A stretch of DNA of 6,197 nt from Thermoplasmata archaeon (GCA_021826835.1 JAKAYH010000146.1:1-6197); one strand, 5' to 3'. Shown: positions 1 to 5,966, counted from the first letter of the stretch. The notes: generated from the sequence alone by a model not told the origin. A program made the numbers and translations.

Positions 1-2
1 CG

Positions 3-359
3 GTAATCCATGATATCCAAGTCCACAAGATTATGTTCGAAACTCATCTCATTTATGGACTCCCTGAACAAACGTACGAATCATTCATCTATGACTTGAA
101 AGTTCTCATGGAAAAAGAATGCCGCGTTTTGAGAATATTTCCTCTATCTAGACTCAGAGGTACAGAGATTGATTTAGAATCTAATAATAGTGATATAATA
201 TTCTCACCCATCTTCCCAGAAGAGGTTATTGAAACAAAGTGGATGAACAGAGATGAAGTTTTTAGGTTGAAAAAACTTCAGGCTTTTATTGAGGACAACA
301 ATGGTCTAATAAGCGAAGACCTCATGAAAGTGTTCTGCAGCAGTATGGAAGTGATTTAA
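3..359 (+). CDS. Radical SAM protein, C-terminal part (cut by window edge)
   Basis: The reading frame is open from base 3, so the ATG at 33 is probably internal and the gene starts outside the window. The visible part matches the distal half of a radical SAM barrel of the kind found in B12-binding/BchE-like enzymes. LIYGLPEQTYESF (about bases 48-86) is the usual 'IYGLPgQTyesF' strand and turn. RIFPLSRLRGTEID (about 135-176) corresponds to the 'fPLxxLRGTe' segment. The tail, with ETKWMNRDEV and a helix, is also typical. The CxxxCxxC cluster that would hold the iron-sulfur cluster lies upstream and cannot be checked. The substrate is unknown. The TAA at 357-359 overlaps the ATG of the next gene by one base (TAATG), so the two are very probably co-transcribed and translationally coupled. 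Family-level confidence is fairly good; the exact reaction cannot be called. Confidence 0.75.
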   Translation, partial: VIHDIQVHKIMFETHLIYGLPEQTYESFIYDLKVLMEKECRVLRIFPLSRLRGTEIDLESNNSDIIFSPIFPEEVIETKWMNRDEVFRLKKLQAFIEDNNGLISEDLMKVFCSSMEVI

Positions 360-3133
360 TGGTTCTTAAAATTTATAAAGGTGGAGAATTATATGAAACT
401 GGAGAGAAAAAGCAGCTTATTGAACTCATTGATCTGCTCACAAACTACTTCAACGAAAAAGATAGGGATGTGTTTCTGTATGTTGACCCTAAATTAAATG
501 GGGTGTATAGTCAGATAGATTGTGTGTTTTACAGACAAGGAAAAATAACAATCCTCGAATTGAAAAATATAATGGGGGACTACATCCCCAATACTAATGT
601 AACAAATTGGAAATTAATAAAGGACGGTAAAGAAGAAGATTTCAATCAGAAGAATCCTTTTAGTCAAGTCAAAATACAAAGATCAAAACTAACTGAATAT
701 TTATGTAAACTAATTGACAATGGTAAAGAAGAAAAGGGGGAACAAGGAGAACCTTGTAGGAAAAGAATTAGTAAATATGTTTCTGCGTGGATTGTAACTG
801 CTTCAGATTCGAGGTCTGTTAAAGATGTAAACTCCGAATATCCATGGTTTAAGGTATTGCCAATGGGAAAAGACTTAGCAATCGAACTTAGTAAGAATAC
901 AACTGGAGACAGGGACGCAATCATCTCTGAAGATAAGTTTAAGCATTTACTTGAAGAGAACAATGCCAAGGAAACTAATCGAGATGACATATTTTTCAGA
1001 GTCGGGGTTCCTGGCTTAGAGCTTGGAAGAGTTCCTCTCATAGAAACTCTATTAGAATCAGATAACGATTCTGACCTGGTAAAAGCAGTAAAATACAGTA
1101 AAGAATTAATTTTAATCAAGTATTTCGATAAACTTAAGAACATATCTCAAAGGCAGCCCGATAATTTTAGATATGAAATTACTTCTATATTATTTGACTG
1201 GTCCAATTCATACAAAGAGAAGTTTAAAAAAATTGAAGTTGCCGATCTTCTAAAATATACGATAAATGACAATTATTTTGAGATAAGGAAATTGGCTCTG
1301 TCCTTTTTAATTAGTAACCCTTCGTTTATCGACGAAGGCATAGGGCGTCATGTCTGTGAATCTCGGGAAAGTGAGAAATATTTTAACCTGATCGAACTTA
1401 ATATTCAAGTGCTTGAGCATTTTAAGAATAAAAAAACCGCACAAGAACAGCTTGAGCTTTACTATAAAAGGATAGAATCTAATTTCTTTATCTGGGAACA
1501 GCAATATCGCAAATTGAATGAAGAATATACAAACAATTTAAAACCCTCGAAACAAGATTACTCCGAAGAACAGTATGAGAAATACAATAGCATTAAAGAC
1601 AATCTGAGCGAAGCCAGAACACAATGCAATGGTTGGACCTCAATAACAGAAACTTGGATTGAAGTGTGTTCAAAGATAGGAAATAAACAAATTGGGGAAA
1701 TAATACTCAGTCATGGTAAGAAAGTTGTTGAAGTTCTAGGTCCTTTAGATTCAGATTATTATTCTCCTCCAACTCTTTTAGAATCAATAAAAGCACTTGG
1801 GAAATTAAAGCCAGATGGTTCTGAAGAATTTCTATTACAATTGCGTACTTCAAGCATCTATGGCAAAATCCTTTTGGCGATCATTGAAGCACTTGGAAAC
1901 TTTAGTAGCATAAAGTCTCTTTATACCCTTAGAGAGTATCTCGATTTTCAAGAACCAAAAGATTGGGTTGATGCAAAGTTTGTCAAGATAGGAACATCAT
2001 ATGCCATATCGAAAAGGAAGGATATGGGTTCTTTTGAAAAAATCTGGACACTCTTTATGAATGATGAGGCGAGAAGTCTGACAACATCAGAGGGAAGATC
2101 GTTCTTTAATAGTCTATTGTTGCTTGATCAAGAGCAACTGGAAAGAAACCTATGGAAACTAATATCTGACCAAGATTACAGTAAAGAGGTTTTTAAATTA
2201 TACTATGAATTTATCCTTAAATCAGGTGATAATTTTTCAATCGATCAATCTGATTCCTTAATCTCTGTAGGAAAGATTGACTTTGATGATTATTATGGAA
2301 CTCCTAAGGGTGTTTTGAGTTATTTGGTTAGGAATCTGCCCCAATTGAGAGATAAAGGCATTAAACTTGGACTAAAATATTTAGAAACTGGAAGAAAAGA
2401 TCTGGAGGATTTAGGAATTGATCTGGCTGAACCTTATTTTCTTGAACACCCAGAAAAATTAGAAAAGTATGAAAAATCTGAGATGGAGGGTACTTCTTAT
2501 GAGTTGATCATGATTTATTCTAAATTAAAGCGCTTAGACAAGATCGAAATGTTCGCGCGACGAGACGAACAACACGTTTCAAGAATTGCATTCAATCAAC
2601 TTAAAGAAATGATTTCAGATAAGTATTTTGAATATCATTATTTGTTTGATAATAATCAAATGCGTTATTGCGAATTCATCATCGGGGAGTCGGGTTTATT
2701 TATACAAAGTTACCGAATTGGTGACTATGGATTGGAATCGGAAAACATCACTCATGTGACTTGGGACAAATTTGTTGCAGTGAAGAAAATAGCGGTGGAA
2801 AACCATATTATCGGCATTATAACAAGTTTGAAAGAAAAACCTGATGTTTTGTTTGTGATAATATCAAGATCAGCTGTGACATGGGACAATTTGATAGAAA
2901 GAAGAAGTGAAAAAGACAAAGGTTTTGATATGATCATAAGTAAAATAAAAAACAAGGATTTTAACATAGAAGATAAGAGTGAAATAGTCGCCACTTCCGA
3001 AACACTCTTTAAAATATTAAGCGCAGCTTTTGAAGAAGATGAGGATATTAAAGACATGGGGGATGAACGCAGAAAGGCTATGGCTCAGATGTTTGAAAGT
3101 AGATTTAAGCCAGATATGATGCGTTTAGATTAA
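359..3133 (+). CDS. Large NERD-domain protein with HEAT-like helical body
   Basis: A 924-residue protein. Residues about 10-115 look like a NERD (nuclease-related) domain with a PD-(D/E)xK-like core: SQID (D54), a strand with ILELKN (E67, K69), a Trp at 84, and NPFSQ at 99-103, matching the family's 'NPxxQ'. Residues 138-180 (SAWIVTASD, then YPWFKVLPMGK) complete the nuclease-like region. From about 225 to 760 it is almost all helical. Repeated ALGKL (479-483) and ALGNF (511-515) units at 472-526 suggest HEAT-like repeats, and charged helices at 360-425 may form a coiled coil. The last 160 residues hold a small beta-rich segment and an acidic, then basic, helix. No signal peptide or membrane segment is visible, so it is probably cytoplasmic. 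The ATG is fixed by the one-base overlap with the radical SAM gene. Most NERD proteins are much shorter or carry a helicase or kinase, so this is an unusual fusion. A defence role is inferred. Confidence 0.75.
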   Translation: MVLKIYKGGELYETGEKKQLIELIDLLTNYFNEKDRDVFLYVDPKLNGVYSQIDCVFYRQGKITILELKNIMGDYIPNTNVTNWKLIKDGKEEDFNQKNPFSQVKIQRSKLTEYLCKLIDNGKEEKGEQGEPCRKRISKYVSAWIVTASDSRSVKDVNSEYPWFKVLPMGKDLAIELSKNTTGDRDAIISEDKFKHLLEENNAKETNRDDIFFRVGVPGLELGRVPLIETLLESDNDSDLVKAVKYSKELILIKYFDKLKNISQRQPDNFRYEITSILFDWSNSYKEKFKKIEVADLLKYTINDNYFEIRKLALSFLISNPSFIDEGIGRHVCESRESEKYFNLIELNIQVLEHFKNKKTAQEQLELYYKRIESNFFIWEQQYRKLNEEYTNNLKPSKQDYSEEQYEKYNSIKDNLSEARTQCNGWTSITETWIEVCSKIGNKQIGEIILSHGKKVVEVLGPLDSDYYSPPTLLESIKALGKLKPDGSEEFLLQLRTSSIYGKILLAIIEALGNFSSIKSLYTLREYLDFQEPKDWVDAKFVKIGTSYAISKRKDMGSFEKIWTLFMNDEARSLTTSEGRSFFNSLLLLDQEQLERNLWKLISDQDYSKEVFKLYYEFILKSGDNFSIDQSDSLISVGKIDFDDYYGTPKGVLSYLVRNLPQLRDKGIKLGLKYLETGRKDLEDLGIDLAEPYFLEHPEKLEKYEKSEMEGTSYELIMIYSKLKRLDKIEMFARRDEQHVSRIAFNQLKEMISDKYFEYHYLFDNNQMRYCEFIIGESGLFIQSYRIGDYGLESENITHVTWDKFVAVKKIAVENHIIGIITSLKEKPDVLFVIISRSAVTWDNLIERRSEKDKGFDMIISKIKNKDFNIEDKSEIVATSETLFKILSAAFEEDEDIKDMGDERRKAMAQMFESRFKPDMMRLD

Positions 3134-3139
3134 ATTCGT

Positions 3140-3184
3140 TTACTTTATCCTATTGATGGCATATATCTCAAGTAGTAACCTCAT
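3140..3184 (-). pseudogene. Possible VapC (PIN toxin) N-terminal stub
   Basis: Read on the minus strand, this is a 14-codon ORF, MRLLLEIYAINRIK, followed by TAA. It resembles the start of PIN-domain toxins, which typically begin 'MkfLLDTyAIIeii'. The first catalytic Asp would be Glu here and the frame stops straight away. It lies 24 bases after the end of the shifted AbrB frame (3209), on the same strand and in the antitoxin-then-toxin order of a VapBC operon. A TATA-like sequence (TTATAAATTT, minus strand) sits about 24 bases before the ATG. The match is very short, so this is a tentative call; it could be chance. Confidence 0.25.
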
Positions 3185-3281
3185 CGTTATTCCAAACAGT
3201 AGGCAAATTTATAATCTTGAGATACCACTTTCTTCGGTCTTTGACTCAATAATTTTCTTCAATGAGAAATCAAGAACATAA

Positions 3282-3431
3282 TCACTCAATCTTCCAGTTG
3301 ATCTTATAGAATCCTAGATGATCTTTCTCTCCGAACTCAAGATATTCTGCTATTTCCTTTGGCAATGTGATTCTAAGAGACGATCCACCTAGTGATGTCC
3401 TTGTTACAGCAAGGAGTTTTTCTCTGTTCAT
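3282..3431 (-). CDS. AbrB/SpoVT-type DNA-binding protein, probably frameshifted
   Basis: A 49-residue protein starting MNREKLLAVTRTSLGGSSLR and continuing ITLPKEIAEYLEFGEKDHLG, then FYKINWKIE and TGA. It is the swapped-hairpin AbrB/SpoVT fold: 'TRTSxGGSSLRxTLPKEIAEYL' plus 'GEKDHLGFYKING'. Archaeal proteins of this type are usually dimeric DNA-binding regulators or VapB/MazE-like antitoxins. The usual 'NG' turn reads N-W here. Removing one base (the A at 3296 on the plus strand) restores N-G and opens a frame of 26 further codons (LSDYVLDFSLKKIIESK and onward) ending at TAA 3209-3211. The gene may therefore be a one-base frameshift mutant of a longer form. A TATA-like box about 26 bases before the ATG, with no Shine-Dalgarno, fits a leaderless transcript and supports this start. 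The fold call is strong; the broken state is inferred. Confidence 0.8.
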   Translation of the reverse strand: MNREKLLAVTRTSLGGSSLRITLPKEIAEYLEFGEKDHLGFYKINWKIE

Positions 3432-3450
3432 TGCAGGTGTAAAAGTTGCA

Positions 3451-3462
3451 ATAAGTTAAATT
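3451..3462 (-). promoter_or_regulatory. TATA-like box for the AbrB-type gene
   Basis: The minus strand reads GAAAAATTTAACTTAT: an A-rich BRE-like run followed by a TATA-like core centred about 26 bases before the ATG at 3431. With archaeal initiation about 25 bases downstream, the transcript would begin at or next to the start codon, so it would be leaderless. Assigned by position and composition only. Confidence 0.45.
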
Positions 3463-3531
3463 TTTCATAGAGGGTATTCTGATGATTGATAACCCGAGCC
3501 GCTAAAAAGAGTTATTTCACCTAGAATAACA

Positions 3532-3640
3532 ATGTCAGGAGAAATAACACAGAAACTTGAACTCGGTGAGGTTGAGAATGAGGGATTTTACGTGGAAGGG
3601 AAAAGGTTTGGATAAGGAAGGTGGAGTAGTTTATTTGTGA
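3532..3640 (+). pseudogene. Small broken ORF, possibly a transposon-encoded (DUF2080-like) relic
   Basis: An ATG at 3532 opens 27 codons ending in FYVEGKRFG and TAA (3613-3615). In the +1 frame the reading continues from 3611 as DKEGGVVYL and stops at TGA 3638-3640. Joined by a one-base shift, '..GFYVEGKRFG..KEGGVVYL' resembles the middle of short archaeal transposon-encoded proteins (DUF2080 type), which have a 'G-N-G/GG-hydrophobic-YLPKxWIGK' core. The expected 'PKxWIGK' end is missing. The resemblance is weak, and it could be an unrelated small gene or chance. It lies between genes transcribed in the opposite direction and shows no strong promoter, only an AT-rich stretch near 3504-3517. 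Confidence 0.22.
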
Positions 3641-3653
3641 GTTTATTAGTAAT

Positions 3654-3665
3654 GAAGATATCTTC
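3654..3665. repeat. 12-bp perfect palindrome GAAGATATCTTC
   Basis: GAAGATATCTTC is its own reverse complement and lies just after the stop codon (3668-3670) of the minus-strand GIY-YIG gene. It could be part of the transcript end or a protein-binding site. There is no T-rich tract firmly tied to it, so no terminator is claimed. Confidence 0.35.
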
Positions 3666-3667
3666 TC

Positions 3668-4186
3668 TCAATCGGGTGTCTTTTTACTGGTAACTTGCCT
3701 ATGAAATTCATCCTCTACCACAAATTCGTCTTTAAGATTCAATTTAAGGTTCCTAATATCAGACCCATTTAATGGAGGGAATTCATGGTGTTCGTTTTGA
3801 TACTTCCGTAGAAGGTTGTGCTCCGTTATTATTTGGTTATCGTCACCGACTGTCTTCCACATGAACTCGAGTTGATGGCAAAGCACATTTACAAAATTAT
3901 TAACCCTTCTATTGGTATATTGTGTTGGTCCAGGGTGGTTATATTGATATATCCTCCTTTTAAGATTACTGGAACTGCCAATGTAGACAATATCCGTCTC
4001 GCCAACAATTCTTTTGAATTTCAACCCATCTCTCATCCTTAATATGTATACTCCTGCAACCTTTGGTGCCTGAGACGAAGCATCATCAAAATCATATGGT
4101 ATAGAAAAATCAGACAGGGAGATGGAGTCTATGAACCATTGATCTCTTACTCCTATAAGACAATATCTTCTATAAAGACTTAACAA
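3668..4186 (-). CDS. GIY-YIG nuclease family protein
   Basis: A 172-residue protein with a GIY-YIG nuclease domain. The first strand is VAGVYILR (residues 43-50, with GVY in the GIY position). The second is IVYIGSSSNLKRRI (66-79, with YIG and the conserved Arg at 77 or 78). The helix with the metal-binding Glu is TEHNLLRKY (E122), and the closing motif is HHEFPPLNG (133-141, N140). All catalytic positions appear present, so it may be an active single-domain nuclease that nicks or cuts DNA. About 40 residues precede the domain. No ATG is in frame between the upstream stop (4205-4207) and residue 51, so TTG at 4186 is the best available start; the alternative is that the 5' end is damaged. It lies 44 bases after the zinc-knuckle gene on the same strand and probably shares its transcript. 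Confidence 0.8.
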   Translation of the reverse strand: MLSLYRRYCLIGVRDQWFIDSISLSDFSIPYDFDDASSQAPKVAGVYILRMRDGLKFKRIVGETDIVYIGSSSNLKRRIYQYNHPGPTQYTNRRVNNFVNVLCHQLEFMWKTVGDDNQIITEHNLLRKYQNEHHEFPPLNGSDIRNLKLNLKDEFVVEDEFHRQVTSKKTPD

Positions 4187-4193
4187 CCAAAAT

Positions 4194-4218
4194 GTGGTGG
4201 TTGCTTAGTTAAACCACA
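4194..4218. repeat. Weak hairpin between the zinc-knuckle and GIY-YIG genes
   Basis: TGTGGT (4194-4199) pairs with ACCACA (4213-4218) across a 13-base loop, in the 44-base gap between the two minus-strand genes and just ahead of the GIY-YIG TTG start. It could form in the mRNA and affect translation or processing. The stem is only 6 bp, so the significance is low. Confidence 0.25.
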
Positions 4219-4230
4219 AAGTATTGTCCT

Positions 4231-4446
4231 TTACTCCCGCACTATTATTTCCCGTCCACATTTTGGGCATCTGAATTTAGCTTCAGTAACAGAAAAGTCA
4301 CTACTTTCGGCAAATTCATCGTTTAATTCTGCTGCCATATAATCCGCTTCCTGCCCTTCTGTCATATCACCCAACTCGTCTCGCTCTAAGAGTTTTCTTA
4401 CTCTTGAGACTTGCACCATAACGGTCTCATCTTTATCGCATTTCAT
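4231..4446 (-). CDS. Small acidic protein with C-terminal CPxCG zinc knuckle
   Basis: A 71-residue hypothetical protein. The N-terminal two thirds is helical and acidic (VSRVRKLLERDELGDMTE, then EADYMAAELNDEFAESSDF). The C-terminus is FRCPKCGREIIVRE, with one CPxCG knuckle at C60-C63. With only one CxxC pair and one lone Cys at residue 3, a full zinc site would need a dimer or a partner. The ATG at 4446 is supported by a good Shine-Dalgarno (GAGGG on the minus strand, 4453-4457, 6 bases upstream) and by an in-frame stop just before it. It is the first gene of a probable two-gene unit with the GIY-YIG nuclease and diverges from the small plus-strand zinc protein. Function unknown; a role as an accessory or adaptor to the nuclease is a guess from position. 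Confidence 0.65.
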   Translation of the reverse strand: MKCDKDETVMVQVSRVRKLLERDELGDMTEGQEADYMAAELNDEFAESSDFSVTEAKFRCPKCGREIIVRE

Positions 4447-4476
4447 TCATATCCCTCTTGTCAAAATGTTGTCTCC

Positions 4477-4484
4477 TTAATAAA
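4477..4484 (-). promoter_or_regulatory. TATA-like box for the zinc-knuckle/GIY-YIG unit
   Basis: TTTATTAA on the minus strand, centred about 34 bases before the ATG at 4446. Initiation about 25 bases downstream would leave a very short leader that just includes the GAGGG ribosome binding site. Positional inference. Confidence 0.4.
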
Positions 4485-4499
4485 TGTCACCGATCAGAA

Positions 4500-4516
4500 T
4501 CTTGAATGTCTTGAAT
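4500..4516. repeat. Tandem TCTTGAAT repeat in divergent intergenic region
   Basis: TCTTGAAT occurs twice with a 9-base period (4500-4507 and 4509-4516), in the short region between the divergent zinc-knuckle gene and the small double-CxxC gene. It could be an operator, or just low-complexity sequence. Confidence 0.3.
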
Positions 4517-4555
4517 TGATATGACTTCCAAACTCCAACCAATGATTTCTAAAAT

Positions 4556-4567
4556 CTTAAGTATTTA
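4556..4567 (+). promoter_or_regulatory. TATA-like box before the double-CxxC gene
   Basis: TTAAGTATTTAT is centred about 23 bases before the ATG at 4584. This fits a leaderless transcript from that start and argues that the upstream in-frame ATG at 4521 is not used, since the box would then lie inside the gene. Confidence 0.4.
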
Positions 4568-4583
4568 TTTTGGTTTTAAGCAT

Positions 4584-4793
4584 ATGGTTAAAAAATTTAA
4601 AGAGTTCACCACAGAAGACCTACTTAGAAACTTAGAGGAACCGCAAAGAACAATGAGTCTCCAATTACTGGAGAAAGACGGTTATTGCTGCACGATATGC
4701 GGAGACAAACCTGCAAAGCAGATTATTATGAATGGGTATCCCGCGCAGTTGTGTGACGATTGTATCAAAATTCAATCCAAGGAGTATCAATAA
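4584..4793 (+). CDS. Small zinc-binding protein with two CxxC pairs
   Basis: Sixty-nine residues from ATG 4584. A helical N-terminus (MVKKFKEFTTEDLLRNL) leads to a zinc-finger-like segment: GYCCTICGDKPAK (C36, C39, plus an extra C35) and AQLCDDCIKIQ (C57, C60), that is CxxC-17-CxxC, probably one structural zinc ribbon or treble-clef site. An in-frame ATG at 4521 would add 21 residues. That extension reads like translated AT-rich promoter sequence and contains the TATA-like box, so 4584 is preferred. It diverges from the zinc-knuckle gene and lies 76 bases before the Mrr-like nuclease gene on the same strand, so it may be co-expressed with the latter. No named family is recognised; DNA binding or a regulatory role is only a possibility. 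Confidence 0.6.
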   Translation: MVKKFKEFTTEDLLRNLEEPQRTMSLQLLEKDGYCCTICGDKPAKQIIMNGYPAQLCDDCIKIQSKEYQ

Positions 4794-4797
4794 ACAC

Positions 4798-4863
4798 ATG
4801 AGAGATTATAGGGAAAACTATGATTTGCAAAAATGTCCAACTAAATGGAACACCCAGACATGA
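4798..4863 (+). other. 21-codon mini-ORF between the zinc protein and nuclease genes
   Basis: MRDYRENYDLQKCPTKWNTQT begins 4 bases after the stop of the double-CxxC gene and ends 6 bases before the ATG of the nuclease gene. It has no Shine-Dalgarno and no recognisable family. Its placement would permit translational coupling, but an ORF of this size is expected by chance. Confidence 0.12.
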
Positions 4864-4869
4864 AATGTG

Positions 4870-5751
4870 ATGATAATGGGTATCGATCTATTGAAAAGCA
4901 GTTATATTTCTGAATTATCGAGTTCTCTTTATTCTTGGTTACCAGGTTCCTCACCACCATTTGGTAGGACTTACACGTTTGGAGAAATTGCACATGAATA
5001 TGGGTTAGTATGGATCAGTGGCAGTAAATTACCAGCGTTACAAAATCTCCTTGAGCAGGCAGAAAAAAAGTCGGTTTTGCCAAAAGTGGTTTTAGGCATC
5101 ATAAACCATGGCCATAAGTATAGGAACAAGAAAAATGAGCCTGTTGATAGGCATGAAGTTGAAACTATAAAATCAATAATGATGAAGCTCGGATACAAAA
5201 TTCCAGAGCTGATCGATGAAAAATTTTTGTCTTCTCTTTCCAGTTTGGATTTAACTAAGATACCTGTGGATCGTGTAAAACTGATAGATCTCAACACAAA
5301 ATATTATCAAATGAAAAAGAACCCAGACTCCCAGAGCAGAGGCTATGAATTTCAGTCTTTTCTGGCGGAGTTGTTCAAACTCTGGAGACTCGACCCAAGA
5401 AAAGCATTCCGAATAACTGGCGAAGAAATCGACGGATCTATTGAACTTGACAAGGAGATATATCTTCTGGAGGCGAGGTGGAGAACGAAACCTGCTGACA
5501 GGGACGATCTTATAATCTTCTCAACTAAGGTTGGGAATAAAAGCGAATGGACCAGAGGGATTTTTGTTTCAGTGAATGGTTATGATGAGGAGGCACTGCA
5601 TTATCTTGAATCACATGGTAAATTGAATTTCATTGCGGTTAGAGGGAATGAAATTGAAAAAATACTGAAAGGAGAAATAGATACGATTGATCTTATTAGG
5701 AAAAGGGTAAGAATTTCAGCCGAAGAGAAAAAGTTCTATTTTGCTGACTAA
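4870..5751 (+). CDS. Mrr-like restriction endonuclease-fold protein
   Basis: A 293-residue protein from ATG 4870. GTG 4867 and ATG 4876 are equally in frame; GTGAT at 4867-4871 could serve as a ribosome binding site for the latter. The N-terminal half (about 1-150) is a helical domain with SKLPALQNLL, YRNKKNEPVDRHEVETI and LGYKIPELIDEKFL, a layout I know from other restriction-endonuclease-like proteins. The C-terminal half is a PD-(D/E)xK domain of the Mrr type: SRGYEFQSFLAELF (E160), ITGEEIDGSI (D188), YLLEARW (E201, R203), then FSTKVGNKSEWTRGIFVSVNGY. The catalytic Lys of the E-x-K motif is Arg here. Such proteins cleave DNA, often modified or foreign DNA, in host defence. The Arg may still support catalysis, or the protein may only bind. 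It is probably cytoplasmic. It is preceded on the same strand by the small zinc protein and followed by an hsdM relic. Confidence 0.8.
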   Translation: MIMGIDLLKSSYISELSSSLYSWLPGSSPPFGRTYTFGEIAHEYGLVWISGSKLPALQNLLEQAEKKSVLPKVVLGIINHGHKYRNKKNEPVDRHEVETIKSIMMKLGYKIPELIDEKFLSSLSSLDLTKIPVDRVKLIDLNTKYYQMKKNPDSQSRGYEFQSFLAELFKLWRLDPRKAFRITGEEIDGSIELDKEIYLLEARWRTKPADRDDLIIFSTKVGNKSEWTRGIFVSVNGYDEEALHYLESHGKLNFIAVRGNEIEKILKGEIDTIDLIRKRVRISAEEKKFYFAD

Positions 5752-5778
5752 ATTTACTGTTGAATGAATTTCTTGTCC

Positions 5779-5790
5779 AAATCTTAAACT
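5779..5790 (+). promoter_or_regulatory. Vestigial TATA-like box of the hsdM relic
   Basis: AAATCTTAAACT is centred about 28 bases before the ATG at 5813, the right place for a leaderless start of the decayed hsdM gene. If it is still active, the transcript would hit a stop after 21 codons. Confidence 0.3.
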
Positions 5791-5812
5791 ACTTCTATCT
5801 TATCTTTTCCCA

Positions 5813-5938
5813 ATGGAGAATAAGGATTCAGACGATTACCTTCAGAAGCAATTGTGGGAATCTGCAGACAAAATGTGAAGCAACATGGATGCTGCCGAAT
5901 ACAAACATGTTGTCCGGAGCAGCATTTTCCTGAAATAG
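5813..5938 (+). pseudogene. hsdM: Decayed type I restriction methylase gene, N-terminal vestige
   Basis: From ATG 5813 the frame reads MENKDSDDYLQKQLWESADKM, then TGA (5876-5878), then SNMDAAEYKHVVRSSIFLK, then TAG (5936-5938). This matches the conserved start of HsdM, the modification subunit of type I restriction systems: 'LekqLWeaADKLRgNMDaaEYKHVVLGLIFLKYISD'. The TGA stands where the family has Arg, R-S-S replaces L-G-L, and TAG stands where Tyr follows FLK. After that the match is lost, and the rest of the gene (about 450 or more codons in intact relatives) and any hsdS/hsdR are absent. The fragment lies between the Mrr-like nuclease gene and an insertion-sequence transposase, so an insertion or deletion may have removed the rest. 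The identification is strong despite the short length. Confidence 0.8.
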
Positions 5939-5966
5939 TTTTATGTGTTAATTCTGTTCAACTATA

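Noticed and set aside
664..1143. Minus-strand ORF of 159 codons inside the NERD-HEAT gene
   Set aside because: Low-complexity Ser/Leu-rich translation, antisense to a coding region with clear domain motifs. It is a shadow frame.
3818..4042. Plus-strand ORF of 74 codons across the GIY-YIG gene
   Set aside because: Antisense to the GIY-YIG motifs, with no recognisable domain of its own.
4521..4583. N-terminal extension of the double-CxxC protein from ATG 4521
   Set aside because: The stretch looks like AT-rich promoter sequence and contains the TATA-like box for the ATG at 4584. It is kept only as an alternative start.
4971..5297. Minus-strand ORF of 108 codons in the Mrr-like gene
   Set aside because: Shadow of the real gene; the translation shows no family features.
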